This document shows, one piece after another, positions 16,687 through 25,997 of a DNA stretch of 64,000 nt. The position numbers were made by a program, and so were the translations under genes. Numbering within the stretch: the first letter of the stretch is position 1; every line of letters starts with the position of its first letter. Source of the DNA: Geminicoccus roseus DSM 18922 (GTDB lineage: Bacteria; Pseudomonadota; Alphaproteobacteria; Geminicoccales; Geminicoccaceae); assembly GCF_000427665.1 (NCBI RefSeq), contig NZ_KE386572.1, positions 992,001 through 1,056,000 of the forward strand. The letters are read 5' to 3'. The notes beneath the pieces are model-generated. The model was not told the DNA's origin and ran no database searches. It was given only the letters and a program-made list of their open reading frames with translations.

Positions 16687-17895
16687 CTACTGGGTGAGGC
16701 CGAGCGGGGCGGTGACGATGCCGAGGCCGGTGTCGGCCGGGTCGGTGCCGGTGGCGAAGCCGGCGGGGCGGGCGGTGGCCAGGAGCTTGGAAAGCACCGC
16801 CAGGCTGCTCGCGTTGACCGGGGCGGCGCGCAGGGCCTCCCACCACAAGGCAGCGACCCCGGCCACGTGCGGGGTCGCCATGCTGGTGCCGCTCAGCGCC
16901 CGCACCCCCCCGCCGGCCCGGGCGGACAGCACGCCCACGCCGGGGGCGCTGAGCTGGGGGAAGGTGTTGGAGAACGGCGCCACCCGCAGGCCGTCCGCGG
17001 CGGCGGCCAGCGCGCCGACCGAGACGATGCCCTGCGCCGCGGCCGGGATCGACACGGCGATCTCGTGGTCGGGGTTCTGGTCGCGCCGGCTCTCGTTGCC
17101 GGCGGCGGCGACCAGCACGGTGCCCTGGCCGAACGCGTTGCGCGCCTCGACCATCTCCATCAGGGCGTCGAACATCCGCAGATTGCCGCGATACGCCTCC
17201 AGCGCCACCGAGGTCGCCAGGTCGGCCGGCCAACCCCGGCTCACCAGGCGCTGGACCAGGCCTGGAAAGTCGAAGCCCAGCGACATCGAGATCACGTCGG
17301 CATTGTGCTGCAGCGCCCACTGGATGCCGCGGAAGATCATGTCGGAATCGCCGCTGCCGTCGTCGCCCAGCACCTTGCCGACCAAGAGGCTGGTGACGCC
17401 GCGGGCGACGCCGATCCGGGTGTTCTCGACATCGCGGCCGAGGATGGTGCCGGCGCAGTGGGTGCCGTGGCCCTGGCGGTCGCCGTCGCCCGTGCCGGAA
17501 AAATCCTGCTCGATGACGGCGATCCCGGCAAAGGCGGGATGGTCGCGGTCGATGCCGGTGTCGAGCACGGCGACCCTGGTGCCCGCCCCGGTGAACGGGC
17601 TCTCGTCCGCCTTGACCGCCGAGATCCCCCAGGCCGCGGTCGGGGCATCGGCGGCGGCGACCTCGAACGGCATCACCAGCCGGGTCGGCATGATCGGCGC
17701 CACGGCGGCGACCGAGGGATCGCGGGCGACCGCCCCCACGTCGTTGGGAGCGAGGTCGGCCACCTCGACCCGCGGCTCGGGCGGCGCCAGGACCATCGGC
17801 CGGACGGCAGCACTGCCGCGGGCCCGCAGGCCGAACGGATCGGCGGTGCTGACCTGGCCCATGTCGCGCAGGATCGCATAGGAACGCGTTGCCAT
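16687..17895 (-). CDS. Subtilisin-like serine protease (S8)
   Basis: This 402-residue protein has the complete S8 triad: D112 in AVLDTGID, H143 in GHGTHCAG and S338 in SGTSMATPHVAG. The oxyanion Asn is in AAAGNES. The first 90 or so residues resemble an inhibitor-type propeptide (VEVADLAPN...DPSVAAVAP), but no Sec or Tat signal is seen. Export by a non-classical route, or intracellular action, must be considered. It is followed on the same strand by the upstream sedolisin pseudogene's end only 182 bp away, so two serine-carboxyl/serine peptidase genes sit side by side. Confidence 0.9.
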   Translation of the reverse strand: MATRSYAILRDMGQVSTADPFGLRARGSAAVRPMVLAPPEPRVEVADLAPNDVGAVARDPSVAAVAPIMPTRLVMPFEVAAADAPTAAWGISAVKADESPFTGAGTRVAVLDTGIDRDHPAFAGIAVIEQDFSGTGDGDRQGHGTHCAGTILGRDVENTRIGVARGVTSLLVGKVLGDDGSGDSDMIFRGIQWALQHNADVISMSLGFDFPGLVQRLVSRGWPADLATSVALEAYRGNLRMFDALMEMVEARNAFGQGTVLVAAAGNESRRDQNPDHEIAVSIPAAAQGIVSVGALAAAADGLRVAPFSNTFPQLSAPGVGVLSARAGGGVRALSGTSMATPHVAGVAALWWEALRAAPVNASSLAVLSKLLATARPAGFATGTDPADTGLGIVTAPLGLTQ

Positions 17896-18077
17896 GGATG
17901 CTCTCCCTAGGGGTGCGGCCCGGCCGGTCGCGACGGCGCGGTTGTCCGGCCCGGCCGGATGGCGGGACGGCCAGCGGGCAGCGCTAGCATGATACGGCCA
18001 CCACGCCGGTGATGGCGGTCACAGCGGCGTGGCGAGCATCGCCCTGGCAGCGAACGGGGCCGGCCCCTGCTGCCGGG

Positions 18078-20044
18078 TCAGGCCACCAGGCCGGTGCAGG
18101 AAGCGCTGATGACGTCGATCTGGACGACCAGGTCGTTGAAATCGAGGTCGCCGCCGCCCTTCATGTCCTCCCAGCCCCAGGTGTCGGGGCCGTAGTTCCA
18201 GAGTTGGGTGACGGGCTTCCCCTCAACCTGCTCGTTGGCGTCGGCGAAGGCGAAGAACTGATCGGTTTCGGTGGACAGGCGCATGGCGACCAGGTCGCCG
18301 GCATCCACGTCCAGGATGCTGGCCTGGTCGACCTCGCCAAAGCCCGGCCCATCGATCCAGATGCCGCCGTCGCCGGTCCGGCAGGCGCGGGCGAGGCTCG
18401 CCGCGTCATAGCCCTCGTCACCGGGCGCCAGGCTGTCGATCGCCCCGGCAAGGTCGTCCACCTCGTAGAACAGGAGGTCGAGTTCCTGCTTGCCGTTCTG
18501 GCGAAGCCGGATGATCGCCTCCGGGTCGTCCGCACCTCCCGCGGTCTCCGCCACGGCCACCGGGCGGGCGACGTGCAGGGCGCTGCCTTTGGCCAGGACC
18601 AGTTCCACCGGCCGCGACTGGCCGTGCTCGTCGAACAGGCGCACGAGGCCGGCGTCGACATCCTCCTGCAGGACCTGCTGGACGAACCGGCTGGACCAGG
18701 CATGGGCCGAGCCGGCTGGGCTCTCCCAGCTGGAGGAAGCTTCCGAGGTGAGGACGCCCGGGCTGCCGCCGGCGGCCAGGATCGGCTGGAGGAGGAGGCT
18801 CTGGTTCGCGGTGCTGCCGCCCTCCCCGTCCGGGAGCCCGGGCGTGCCGCCATGGGAGCTGGCCGTGGGCGAGGGCGGTGAGCGCGCGGGCGAGCAGCAG
18901 GCCGTTGGGCGAGCCCAGGCCCGTGGCCAGGTCATGGCCCGGGCCGGCCTCGTAGCCGAAGCCGGTGGCGCGCCCATCGGCGAAACTGGAGGTATCGTTG
19001 CCGAGCTGGATGTCGTTGAACGAGCCGGGCGCGAGGGCGGCGGCCCCATAGAGCAGGTCGTTCATGCAGCCCAGCTGCGGCAGACCCTGGTCGGCGAACA
19101 CCGCGTTGATCTGCGCCGTCAGGGATGCCCAGAGCGGCGTCGACGTCCCGGCCGGTCTCGGCCTGCGGATCGCTGGTGGTCGGGGTCAGGCCGAAGGCGG
19201 CCTGGTACCAGGGGATCGGCCGGGTGGGATCGACGCCGCCGGAGGTGGCGTCGATCGTGTAGTAGCTGTCCGGCATCTCCTCCCCCTTCTCCAGCGTGTG
19301 GCTGTTCCACACGGTTTGGATGAGGGCGGTGGTTTTGCCAGCGTTCTCCGGCAGCCGGTCCAGGCCGCTGGCGACCAGCATCTTCAGGGTGGCGAGGTCA
19401 TGGTCGTTCGCCTGCTGCACGATCCCGTCCAGGGTCGGGTCGGCGGCTGCGGCCTTCGGCGTGCTGATCGAGGTCCCGCCCATGGTCACCGCGAAGGGAC
19501 TGGTCAGGGTGGTATAGACATTGGTCGGGCCGTTTCCGACCTGGTTGCCCGACCCGCCGTCGCAGGCCATGAGGACGACCGACCGGCCGCGCAGCGCCGC
19601 ATCGACGAACAGCTCGTCATCGGCGGCGAAGAATGGCGAATCGGCGGATGGGCTTGGACTATCCCCGAAGGAGGAGGCGATCACCGCCGGATCCTGTTCC
19701 TGGTGCCAGATCGCGCTCTGGTAGGCGGTGAAGACCTGGCCGCCGGTGGCGCCGACATCGAGGCCGATCGTGCTGTTGGGCGCCGCTCCCGCCACCACGC
19801 CCACGTCAAGCGAGCGCTCGCCGCCCATACCGGCATGCGGCAGCGCCGAGCCGAAGGTCGCCTTCCCAGAACACGATCTGAAAATTGAGCAGATCTGCTC
19901 CCGCCAGCATCGGCGGGCCGAACACGTCGGCAAAAGCGGCTCGACCGTGAAAGGATCCAGATCGTAGGCGTCGATGACGGAAGTGCTGTCGGAGGTGCGG
20001 CAGGAGGTCAGATCGAGAGAAGTCGAGTGATCAAGCTTGGCCAT
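18078..20044 (-). pseudogene. Sedolisin (S53) peptidase with DUF4114 tail, disrupted
   Basis: Starting at MAKLDHST, the reading holds sedolisin features: the Glu/Asp pair in GGERSLD, AVxxGAAPNSTIGLDV, the ACDGGSGNQ oxyanion region, and a calcium-site end LATGLGSPNG. A C-terminal DUF4114 domain (WNYGPDTWGWEDMKGGGDLD, FNDLVVQIDV) closes the protein. The gene is broken by a compensated shift around 19850-19950. A deletion with frameshift near 19130-19145 joins GRDV directly to LWASLTAQINA, and another shift lies near 18860. The deletion removes the GGTSxAxP segment with the catalytic Ser. The protein would be inactive even if translated. Confidence 0.82.
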
Positions 20045-20343
20045 TCGCGGCGCTCTCCGATGAAAATAATGTCTTGAAGCACTGCCTCCGGCACATTCGA
20101 GTTTGTTTCCGGGACCATCAGTTCTCATGAATTCAACTGGATCGCGACTGACCTGGCCGCGCCTGGCGACACGCCATCGCCTGAGCCTCGCCCGAGCCTG
20201 GGAAATGCCGACGGCCGACCGACCCTGCCCGACGATGGACTTGCAGGGCCCGGCGCACGATCTGAGAGAAGGAGCGGACGCCCCGGCCGGTCCGGGGCTG
20301 GCCCGGCATCGTCGATCAGCATTGTCCTGAAGGGAGTCGAAGC

Positions 20344-20769
20344 ATGAGCACGCCGTGGCGATACCAGCTTCGCATCGACCTTTCCGAGGAGCTTGCGGCG
20401 GTGGCCCGGCACAATCCGGACGACCCGAGCCTCCGGCCGCTGAAGGAGATCCTGCGCCAGCACGAGGCCAGGCTGACCTGCCAGTACGATGCGTTCGCGG
20501 CCTATGTCGCCGAGGCCGAGCGGCACGGCACGGCCGGCTATCCGCTCTACCGCTGGACCCGGGCGACCATCGAGGATCCGGCCAAGCGGGCGAAATACCT
20601 CAAATCGTTCACGGTCTACGTCGACGGGCAGGAGACCTATTCGTCCGACCAGGCGGACGCCCTGGAGGCGGAGCTGCGCCCCCTGGTCGGCCAGACGATC
20701 GCCCGGCTGGCCCGGCACGACACCAATCCGGAGAACAACCCGCAGCCACCGGCGCAGTACCGGAGCTGA
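20344..20769 (+). CDS. Hypothetical protein
   Basis: This 141-residue soluble protein runs from MSTPWRYQLRIDL to NPQPPAQYRS and is rich in charged residues and predicted helices. AAGGGAG lies 7 bases before the ATG, and codon use is like its neighbours, so it is probably a real gene. The segment YPLYRWTRATIEDPAKRAKY and the VYVDGQETY strand show no recognised motif. It faces the minus-strand amine oxidase gene, stop to stop, with 74 bp between. Function unknown. Confidence 0.65.
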   Translation: MSTPWRYQLRIDLSEELAAVARHNPDDPSLRPLKEILRQHEARLTCQYDAFAAYVAEAERHGTAGYPLYRWTRATIEDPAKRAKYLKSFTVYVDGQETYSSDQADALEAELRPLVGQTIARLARHDTNPENNPQPPAQYRS

Positions 20770-20843
20770 GCGCAGGGGCAGGGCGCGGCGAGGCGTAAAT
20801 CCGGCCCGGCCCCCTGTGCGCCGCCTACGATCGTTGCCCGCCC

Positions 20844-21110
20844 TCAGCCCACCGGCGCGGCGTCGGGGTCGATCTGGCGGGCGGCGCGCAGGCCGGATTC
20901 GATGGCGCCCTCGACCCAGCCGGTCTTGAGGCTGGTGAAGTCGCCGGCGAAGTGGAGATGGCCTTCGGGCAAGGTCCATTCCCGCACCATCCAGCCGCCG
21001 CCCAGCGGCGGGCTTCCGAACGAGCCGCGGATCCAGTCCTGCTCGGTCCAGGCGAAGCCGTCCACGTCCAGGACCTCGTCGAACAGGTCCGGCATGTCGC
21101 GCTGGAACTG
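20844..21110 (-). repeat. Direct repeat partner of 12547-12812 (amine oxidase 3' end)
   Basis: The last 267 bp of the amine oxidase gene are repeated, in the same orientation and with roughly 90% identity by eye, at 12547-12812. The two copies bracket the SCO-multicopper oxidase-protease segment, so that segment could be deleted or duplicated by homologous recombination. Confidence 0.8.
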
Positions 21111-22301
21111 GTCGACCACCGCCTGGGCGCGGGTTGCGCGGGGGGCTGCCAGGAAGGCGTCGGCATTGCGGCCGTTCAGGTAGAAGAAGCCATTGCCATA
21201 GCCGCCGGGCTCGTTCGCGGTGATGTCGATGAACCGTTCCCAGGGCCGGTCGCCGCCGGCCATCGGCCAGCCATGGACGCCCTTGGCCAGCCAGGAGGGC
21301 GTGCGCGTGCGCACGATCACCTTGACGGTCCTGTCCCACTCCATCTCCGCGAACATGCGCGCCTTGCCGGGCGACCAGGACGGCGTCACCGCGATGTCGC
21401 CCATCACGCTGAACGGAATGGTCGACACCACCACGTCGGCCTGGAAGATCCGCCCGTCGGCGGTGGCGACCCGCACCCGGGCGCCGGTCTGGTCGATCTC
21501 GGCCACGGGCGATCCCAGGACCACATGCTCCCGGCCGATCGCCTCGGCCATCGCCAGCGGCAGGCGGCTGTTGCCGTTCTGGATGCGGAACAGGTTCTGG
21601 TCGCCGAAATGGTAGGCCAGGTCCGGGATGATCGCGAGGGCCGGGGAACTGGCCGTGAAGGTGCCGCCATGGGCGCCCAGGAGCCGGCAGAAATCCTCCG
21701 AGGCGCCCACATCCCGGATCAGCTCGCCCAGGGTCACCCCGGACAGCCGGTCGAGCATGTCCAGCCGGGGCCAGTCGGCGGCCAGCACCGTCTCGGTGTC
21801 GAGACCGACGCGGTACAGATAGCGGTTCAGGTTGGACGACAGGGAGATGTTGCGCTCCTCGGCGGTCAGCCGGAACGGCCAGTCGGCCAGGTTGGCGGCC
21901 GAGACCGTCTTGCCGTCGACCATGTAGCGCGGCAGGCCGTCGTTCAGGCTCAGCAGCGGCAGCCGGAAGTGCCGGGCATAGGCCAGGACCAGCGGCATGT
22001 TGGAGCGGAAATGCCCGCCGCCCGCCTCGGTGACCACGCCCGGGGCCAGGGGGAGCGACAGGAGGCGCCCGCCGATCCGGTCCTGGCGTTCGATCACGGT
22101 GACCTGGTGGCCGCGGCTCTTCAGCGCCAAAGCGGCGGTCAGCCCGGCCATCCCCGCCCCCAGCACCAGCACCTCGCGCCGCCCGGGCACGGGGGCGGCC
22201 AACGCCGGGGCGGCCAGCCCGGCGGCTGCTCCCGCCGCCACCGCCTGCGCCAGGAGCCGCCGGCGGCTGAGCGAGCCAAGGGATGACCGCGACGCCTGCA
22301 T
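20844..22301 (-). CDS. Flavin-dependent amine oxidase family protein, Tat-exported
   Basis: This 485-residue member of the flavin monoamine oxidase/protoporphyrinogen oxidase superfamily has a twin-arginine-type signal (SRRRLLAQAVAAG, then an alanine-rich stretch) and an FAD dinucleotide-binding VLGAGMAGLTAALAL near residue 46. E..DRIGGR ends the second strand, and the C-terminal FAD-contact HFAGDFTS lies in the expected place. Oxidation of an amine or amino acid in the periplasm is likely; the substrate is not readable. The last 265 bp are duplicated 8.3 kb away as a truncated copy. Confidence 0.88.
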   Translation of the reverse strand: MQASRSSLGSLSRRRLLAQAVAAGAAAGLAAPALAAPVPGRREVLVLGAGMAGLTAALALKSRGHQVTVIERQDRIGGRLLSLPLAPGVVTEAGGGHFRSNMPLVLAYARHFRLPLLSLNDGLPRYMVDGKTVSAANLADWPFRLTAEERNISLSSNLNRYLYRVGLDTETVLAADWPRLDMLDRLSGVTLGELIRDVGASEDFCRLLGAHGGTFTASSPALAIIPDLAYHFGDQNLFRIQNGNSRLPLAMAEAIGREHVVLGSPVAEIDQTGARVRVATADGRIFQADVVVSTIPFSVMGDIAVTPSWSPGKARMFAEMEWDRTVKVIVRTRTPSWLAKGVHGWPMAGGDRPWERFIDITANEPGGYGNGFFYLNGRNADAFLAAPRATRAQAVVDQFQRDMPDLFDEVLDVDGFAWTEQDWIRGSFGSPPLGGGWMVREWTLPEGHLHFAGDFTSLKTGWVEGAIESGLRAARQIDPDAAPVG

Positions 22302-22648
22302 GATGTCTGTTCCCGTTCCTGCCGATGAGCCGACCCGACCGACCGGAAGGATCGTGAACGAGCTGTCGGGGCGCCGGGCGTTTTGGATCGACGGCGTGGT
22401 TTCTCGCGACCACTCGTGCCCCCGCTGGCCCGACCCGGATCATCGCTCCCTTCCGGCGTCGGTGCGCGGTGATCGAGGCAGCGAACGCGGGTGTGGTCAA
22501 TTCCGTCCGGGCTACCCCCATGGGGCGTCGAAGGCGAATTTCCCGGCCGTGAGGCGGCGGGACAACGCCGGCCCGCTGCCCCCCGGTCGGCTGGGCCCGG
22601 GAGGGGCGCCGCGCGGCGGGCGGGGGTGCCGAGCGGGGCCGGAGTCCT
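22302..22648. other. 347-bp intergenic stretch, no gene seen
   Basis: This stretch lies between the start of the amine oxidase gene and the 3' end of the tartrate operon. It contains no open frame with protein-like character and no clear terminator. The amine oxidase promoter should be within the right half. Confidence 0.5.
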
Positions 22649-23812
22649 TTAGGCGAGTTCGCGCATCACCTTGTAGAGGGCGGCCTTGGCCTCGAAGCCG
22701 ACGCCCGGGATGTCCGGCAGGCCGACCCGGCCATCCTGCACCTCGATCCCGTCGGCGAAGCCGCCGAAGGGCTGGAACACGTCGGGATAGCTCTCGTTGC
22801 CGCCCAGATGGAGGCCGGCCGCGATGTTGAGCGACATCTGGTGGCCGCCATGCGGCACGACCCGGCGGGACGACCAGCCGAGCTCGTCCATCACCTTCAG
22901 CGTGCGCAGATACTCGACCAGGCCATAGGACAGGGCGCAGTCGAACTGCAGCCAGTCGCGATCCGGGCGCATCCCGCCATAGCGCAGCAGGTTGCGGGCG
23001 TCCTGGTGCGAGAACAGGTTCTCGCCGGTCGCGATCGGGCGGTCGTAAGCCTGAGCGAGACGCGCCTGGATCTCGTAGTCGAGCGGGTCGCCGGCCTCCT
23101 CGTACCAGAACAGGTCGTAGGGCTTGAGCGCCTCGGCATAGGCGAGAGTCGTCTCGAGGTCGAAGCGGCCGTTGGCGTCGACGGCCAAGTTGCGGCCCTC
23201 GCCCACCACCTCCAGCACCGCCTCGATCCGGGCGATGTCGTCTTCCAGCGGCACCGCGCCGATCTTCATCTTCACGACGCGGTAGCCGCGGTCGAGATAT
23301 CCGCGCATCTCGGCCTGGAGCTGGCTGTGGTCCTTGCCCGGGTAATAGTAGCCGCCGGCGGCATAGACCCAGACGCTGTCGTCATGGACGCCGCCGCGGT
23401 AGCGGTCGGCCAGGAGCTTGTAGAGCGGCACGCCCGCGATCTTGGCGACGGCGTCCCACACCGCCATGTCGATGGTGCCGACCGCCACCGAGCGCTCGCC
23501 ATGGCCGCCGGGCTTCTCGTTCTTCATGAGCGCCGTCCAGATCGCGAACGGATCCAGGTTGTCGTTGGCCTCGTCGACCAGGCTCGCCGGATCGGCCTCC
23601 AGCACCCGGGCGAGGAAGCGGTCGCGCATCAGGGCACCCTGCCCGTAGCGGCCGTTGGAGTTGAAGCCGTAGCCGACCACCGGCTTGCCGTCGCGGATCA
23701 CGTCGGTGACGACGGCCACGACCGAGCAGGTCATCTTGGAGAAGTCGATATAGGCGTTGGCGATGGGCGAGGCGATCGAGACGGTCTTCTCGCGGATGTC
23801 GGTGATCTTCAT
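22649..23812 (-). CDS. tarD: D(-)-tartrate dehydratase (enolase superfamily)
   Basis: The enzyme dehydrates D-tartrate to oxaloacetate. The 387-residue protein is close throughout to the characterised Bradyrhizobium TarD: NAYIDFSKMT near the start, GYGFNSNGRYGQG, the catalytic-lysine segment VVKMKIG, the metal-binding strand AVDANGRFD, FWYEEAGDPLDY, TGENLFSHQDARNLLRYGG and PHGGHQMSLNIAAGLHLGGN. Length agrees with the family (389). It is the last gene of a five-gene tartrate operon, 14 bp after the preceding dehydrogenase. Some other acid-sugar dehydratases share the fold, but this degree of motif match is specific. Confidence 0.92.
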   Translation of the reverse strand: MKITDIREKTVSIASPIANAYIDFSKMTCSVVAVVTDVIRDGKPVVGYGFNSNGRYGQGALMRDRFLARVLEADPASLVDEANDNLDPFAIWTALMKNEKPGGHGERSVAVGTIDMAVWDAVAKIAGVPLYKLLADRYRGGVHDDSVWVYAAGGYYYPGKDHSQLQAEMRGYLDRGYRVVKMKIGAVPLEDDIARIEAVLEVVGEGRNLAVDANGRFDLETTLAYAEALKPYDLFWYEEAGDPLDYEIQARLAQAYDRPIATGENLFSHQDARNLLRYGGMRPDRDWLQFDCALSYGLVEYLRTLKVMDELGWSSRRVVPHGGHQMSLNIAAGLHLGGNESYPDVFQPFGGFADGIEVQDGRVGLPDIPGVGFEAKAALYKVMRELA

Positions 23813-23826
23813 GGGTCCGTCTTTGT

Positions 23827-24897
23827 TCAGGAAAGCGCGTCGGCGATGGCCTGGCCGCAGGTCCGGGTGTCGGCCTGACCGCCGAGATCCCGGGTGCGCA
23901 GGGCCGGCTCGGCCAGCACCCGCTCGATCGCGGCGACGATCGAGGCGGCGGCCTCGGCATGGCCCAGATGCTCCAGCATCATGGCACCCGCCCAGATCTG
24001 GCCCACCGGGTTGGCGATCCCCTGCCCGGCGATGTCGGGCGCGGAGCCGTGCACCGGCTCGAACAGGGAAGGGAAGCGCCGCTCGGGATTGATGTTGCCC
24101 GACGGCGCGATGCCGATGGTGCCGGTGCAGGCGGGCCCCAGGTCGGACAGGATGTCGCCGAACAGGTTGGAGGCCACCACCACGTCGAACCAGTCCGGAT
24201 GGAGCACGAACTGGGCGGTCAGGATGTCGATATGGTACTTGTCGACCTTCACCTCGGGATAGGCCTTGGCCATCTCGGCGACCCGGCCGTCCCAGTAGGG
24301 CATGGTGATCGAGATGCCGTTGGACTTGGTGGCCGAGGTCAAATGCCGGCCGCGGCTCATCGCGAGGTCGAAGGCGTAGCGCAGGATCCGGTCGACGCCG
24401 TGGCGGGTCATCACCGTTTCCTGGATCACCACCTCGCGCTCGGTGCCCGGGAACATGGTGCCGCCGATCGAGGAATATTCCCCTTCGGTGTTCTCGCGCA
24501 CGATCATCATGTCGATGTCGCCGGGCTTGCGGCCGGCCAGCGGCGACGGCACGCCCGGCATGGCGCGGGCCGGGCGCAGGCTGACATACTGGTCGTACTC
24601 GCGGCGGAACTGGATCAGCGAGCCCCAGAGCGAGACATGGTCCGGCACGGTTTCCGGCCAGCCGACCGCGCCGAAGAAGATCGCGTCCGAGCCGTCCAGC
24701 CGCTCCTTCCAGTCCTCGGGCATCATCGCGCCGTGCTTCTGATAGTAGTCGGCCGAGGCGAAGTCGTGCTCGGTGAAGGCGAAGCCCAGGCCGTGCCGCC
24801 TGGCCACGGATTCCAGCACGCGCAGGCCCTCCGGCACGACCTCCTTGCCGATCCCGTCGCCGGCGATCACCGCGATCTTCATCTGGTTGGTGCTCAT
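23827..24897 (-). CDS. Tartrate/D-malate dehydrogenase, isocitrate-dehydrogenase family (copy 1)
   Basis: This 356-residue NAD- and metal-dependent beta-decarboxylating dehydrogenase has the AGDGIGKEV start, a QFRREYDQYVSLRPARAMPG substrate loop, VRENTEGEYS, the catalytic lysine in TKSNG, metal-binding aspartates in FGDILSDLG, and EPVHGSAPDIAG. The ..LWGxLIQFRREYDQYVxLRP pattern is typical of tartrate dehydrogenase (TtuC) and D-malate dehydrogenase (DmlA), not leucine or isocitrate enzymes. Such enzymes act on L-tartrate, meso-tartrate and D-malate. It sits between a second family member and tarD in the operon. Confidence 0.88.
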   Translation of the reverse strand: MSTNQMKIAVIAGDGIGKEVVPEGLRVLESVARRHGLGFAFTEHDFASADYYQKHGAMMPEDWKERLDGSDAIFFGAVGWPETVPDHVSLWGSLIQFRREYDQYVSLRPARAMPGVPSPLAGRKPGDIDMMIVRENTEGEYSSIGGTMFPGTEREVVIQETVMTRHGVDRILRYAFDLAMSRGRHLTSATKSNGISITMPYWDGRVAEMAKAYPEVKVDKYHIDILTAQFVLHPDWFDVVVASNLFGDILSDLGPACTGTIGIAPSGNINPERRFPSLFEPVHGSAPDIAGQGIANPVGQIWAGAMMLEHLGHAEAAASIVAAIERVLAEPALRTRDLGGQADTRTCGQAIADALS

Positions 24898-24906
24898 CGG
24901 GCTTTC

Positions 24907-25983
24907 TCAGTCGTTGCGGCCGCGGACGGCCTCGATTACCGCGCGGGTGACGTCCTCGGTCGGCGCGGTGCCGCCGAGGTCGGGGGTGTGCAGGGCCTTG
25001 TCGGCGGTGACCCGCTCGATCGCCTGCATCAGGATTCCGGCGGCGCGCGGCTCGCCCAGATGCTCCAGCATCATCGAGGCCGACCAGAACGTCGCGACCG
25101 GGTTGGCGACGCCCTTGCCGGTGATGTCGAAGGCCGAGCCATGGATCGGCTCGAACATCGACGGGGTCTTGCCGCTGGGGCTGATGTTGGCGGTGGGCGC
25201 GATGCCGATCGAGCCGGCCAGGGCTGCGGCCAGGTCCGACAGGATGTCGGCATGCAGGTTGGTGGCGACGATGGTGTCGAGCGATTTCGGGTTCAGCGTC
25301 ATGCGCACGGTCATCGCGTCGACCAGCATCTTGTCCCAGGTCACGTCCGGGAAGTCGGCCGCCACCTCGCGGGCGATCTCGTCCCACAGCACCATGCCGT
25401 AGCGCTGGGCGTTGGACTTGGTGACCACAGTCAGGAGCTTGCGCGGCCGCGACTGCGCCAGCTGGAAGGCGTAGCGCATGATCCGCTCGACGCCGGCCCG
25501 GGTGAAGATCGACACCTCGGTCGCCACCTCGTGGGGCAGGCCGCGATGCGAGCGGCCGCCCTGGCCGGCATATTCGCCCTCGGAGTTCTCGCGCACGATC
25601 ACCCAGTCGAGGTCGCCCTCGGCCACGCCGCGCAGCGGGCTGGTGATGCCGGGCAGGACCCGCGTCGGCCGGACATTGGCGAACTGGTCGAGCGGCTGGC
25701 AGATCGCCAGGCGCAGGCCCCACAGTGTCAGGTGGTCCGGCACGTCGGGGGCGCCCACCGCGCCGAAGAAGATCGCGTCGAACGCGCGCAGCCGCTCGGC
25801 GCCGTCCTCGGGCATCAGCGCGCCGGTGCGCTTGTAGCGCTCGCTGCCCCAGTCGAACCGCTCGACGTCGAGGGCGAAGCCGGCATCGCGCTCGGCGAGC
25901 GCTTCCAGCACCTGGAGCCCGGCCTCCACCACCTCGATCCCGATCCCGTCGCCCGGGATCGCGGCGATCCGGTAGGTCTTCAT
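24907..25983 (-). CDS. Tartrate/malate-type dehydrogenase, isocitrate-dehydrogenase family (copy 2)
   Basis: This protein of about 358 residues belongs to the same beta-decarboxylating family as the next gene but is clearly divergent from it. It has PGDGIGIEVV, VRENSEGEYAGQGGR, the TKSNAQRYG lysine motif, LHADILSDLAA and EPIHGSAFDITGKG. Its substrate loop (LRLAICQPLDQFANVRPTRVLPG) differs from copy 1, which suggests a different stereoisomer or a 3-carboxy/malate-like substrate. The start is uncertain among three nearby ATGs; 25983 gives the best distance to GGGGA. It lies 14 bp after the transporter gene and 9 bp before copy 1. Confidence 0.85.
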   Translation of the reverse strand: MKTYRIAAIPGDGIGIEVVEAGLQVLEALAERDAGFALDVERFDWGSERYKRTGALMPEDGAERLRAFDAIFFGAVGAPDVPDHLTLWGLRLAICQPLDQFANVRPTRVLPGITSPLRGVAEGDLDWVIVRENSEGEYAGQGGRSHRGLPHEVATEVSIFTRAGVERIMRYAFQLAQSRPRKLLTVVTKSNAQRYGMVLWDEIAREVAADFPDVTWDKMLVDAMTVRMTLNPKSLDTIVATNLHADILSDLAAALAGSIGIAPTANISPSGKTPSMFEPIHGSAFDITGKGVANPVATFWSASMMLEHLGEPRAAGILMQAIERVTADKALHTPDLGGTAPTEDVTRAVIEAVRGRND

Positions 25984-25997
25984 CATCTTCCCCATGG

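Noticed and set aside
22649-25723. A 1024-residue minus-strand open frame extending tarD far upstream
   Set aside because: Only the last 387 codons, from the ATG at 23812, encode TarD. The upstream part is an out-of-frame read of the two dehydrogenase genes.
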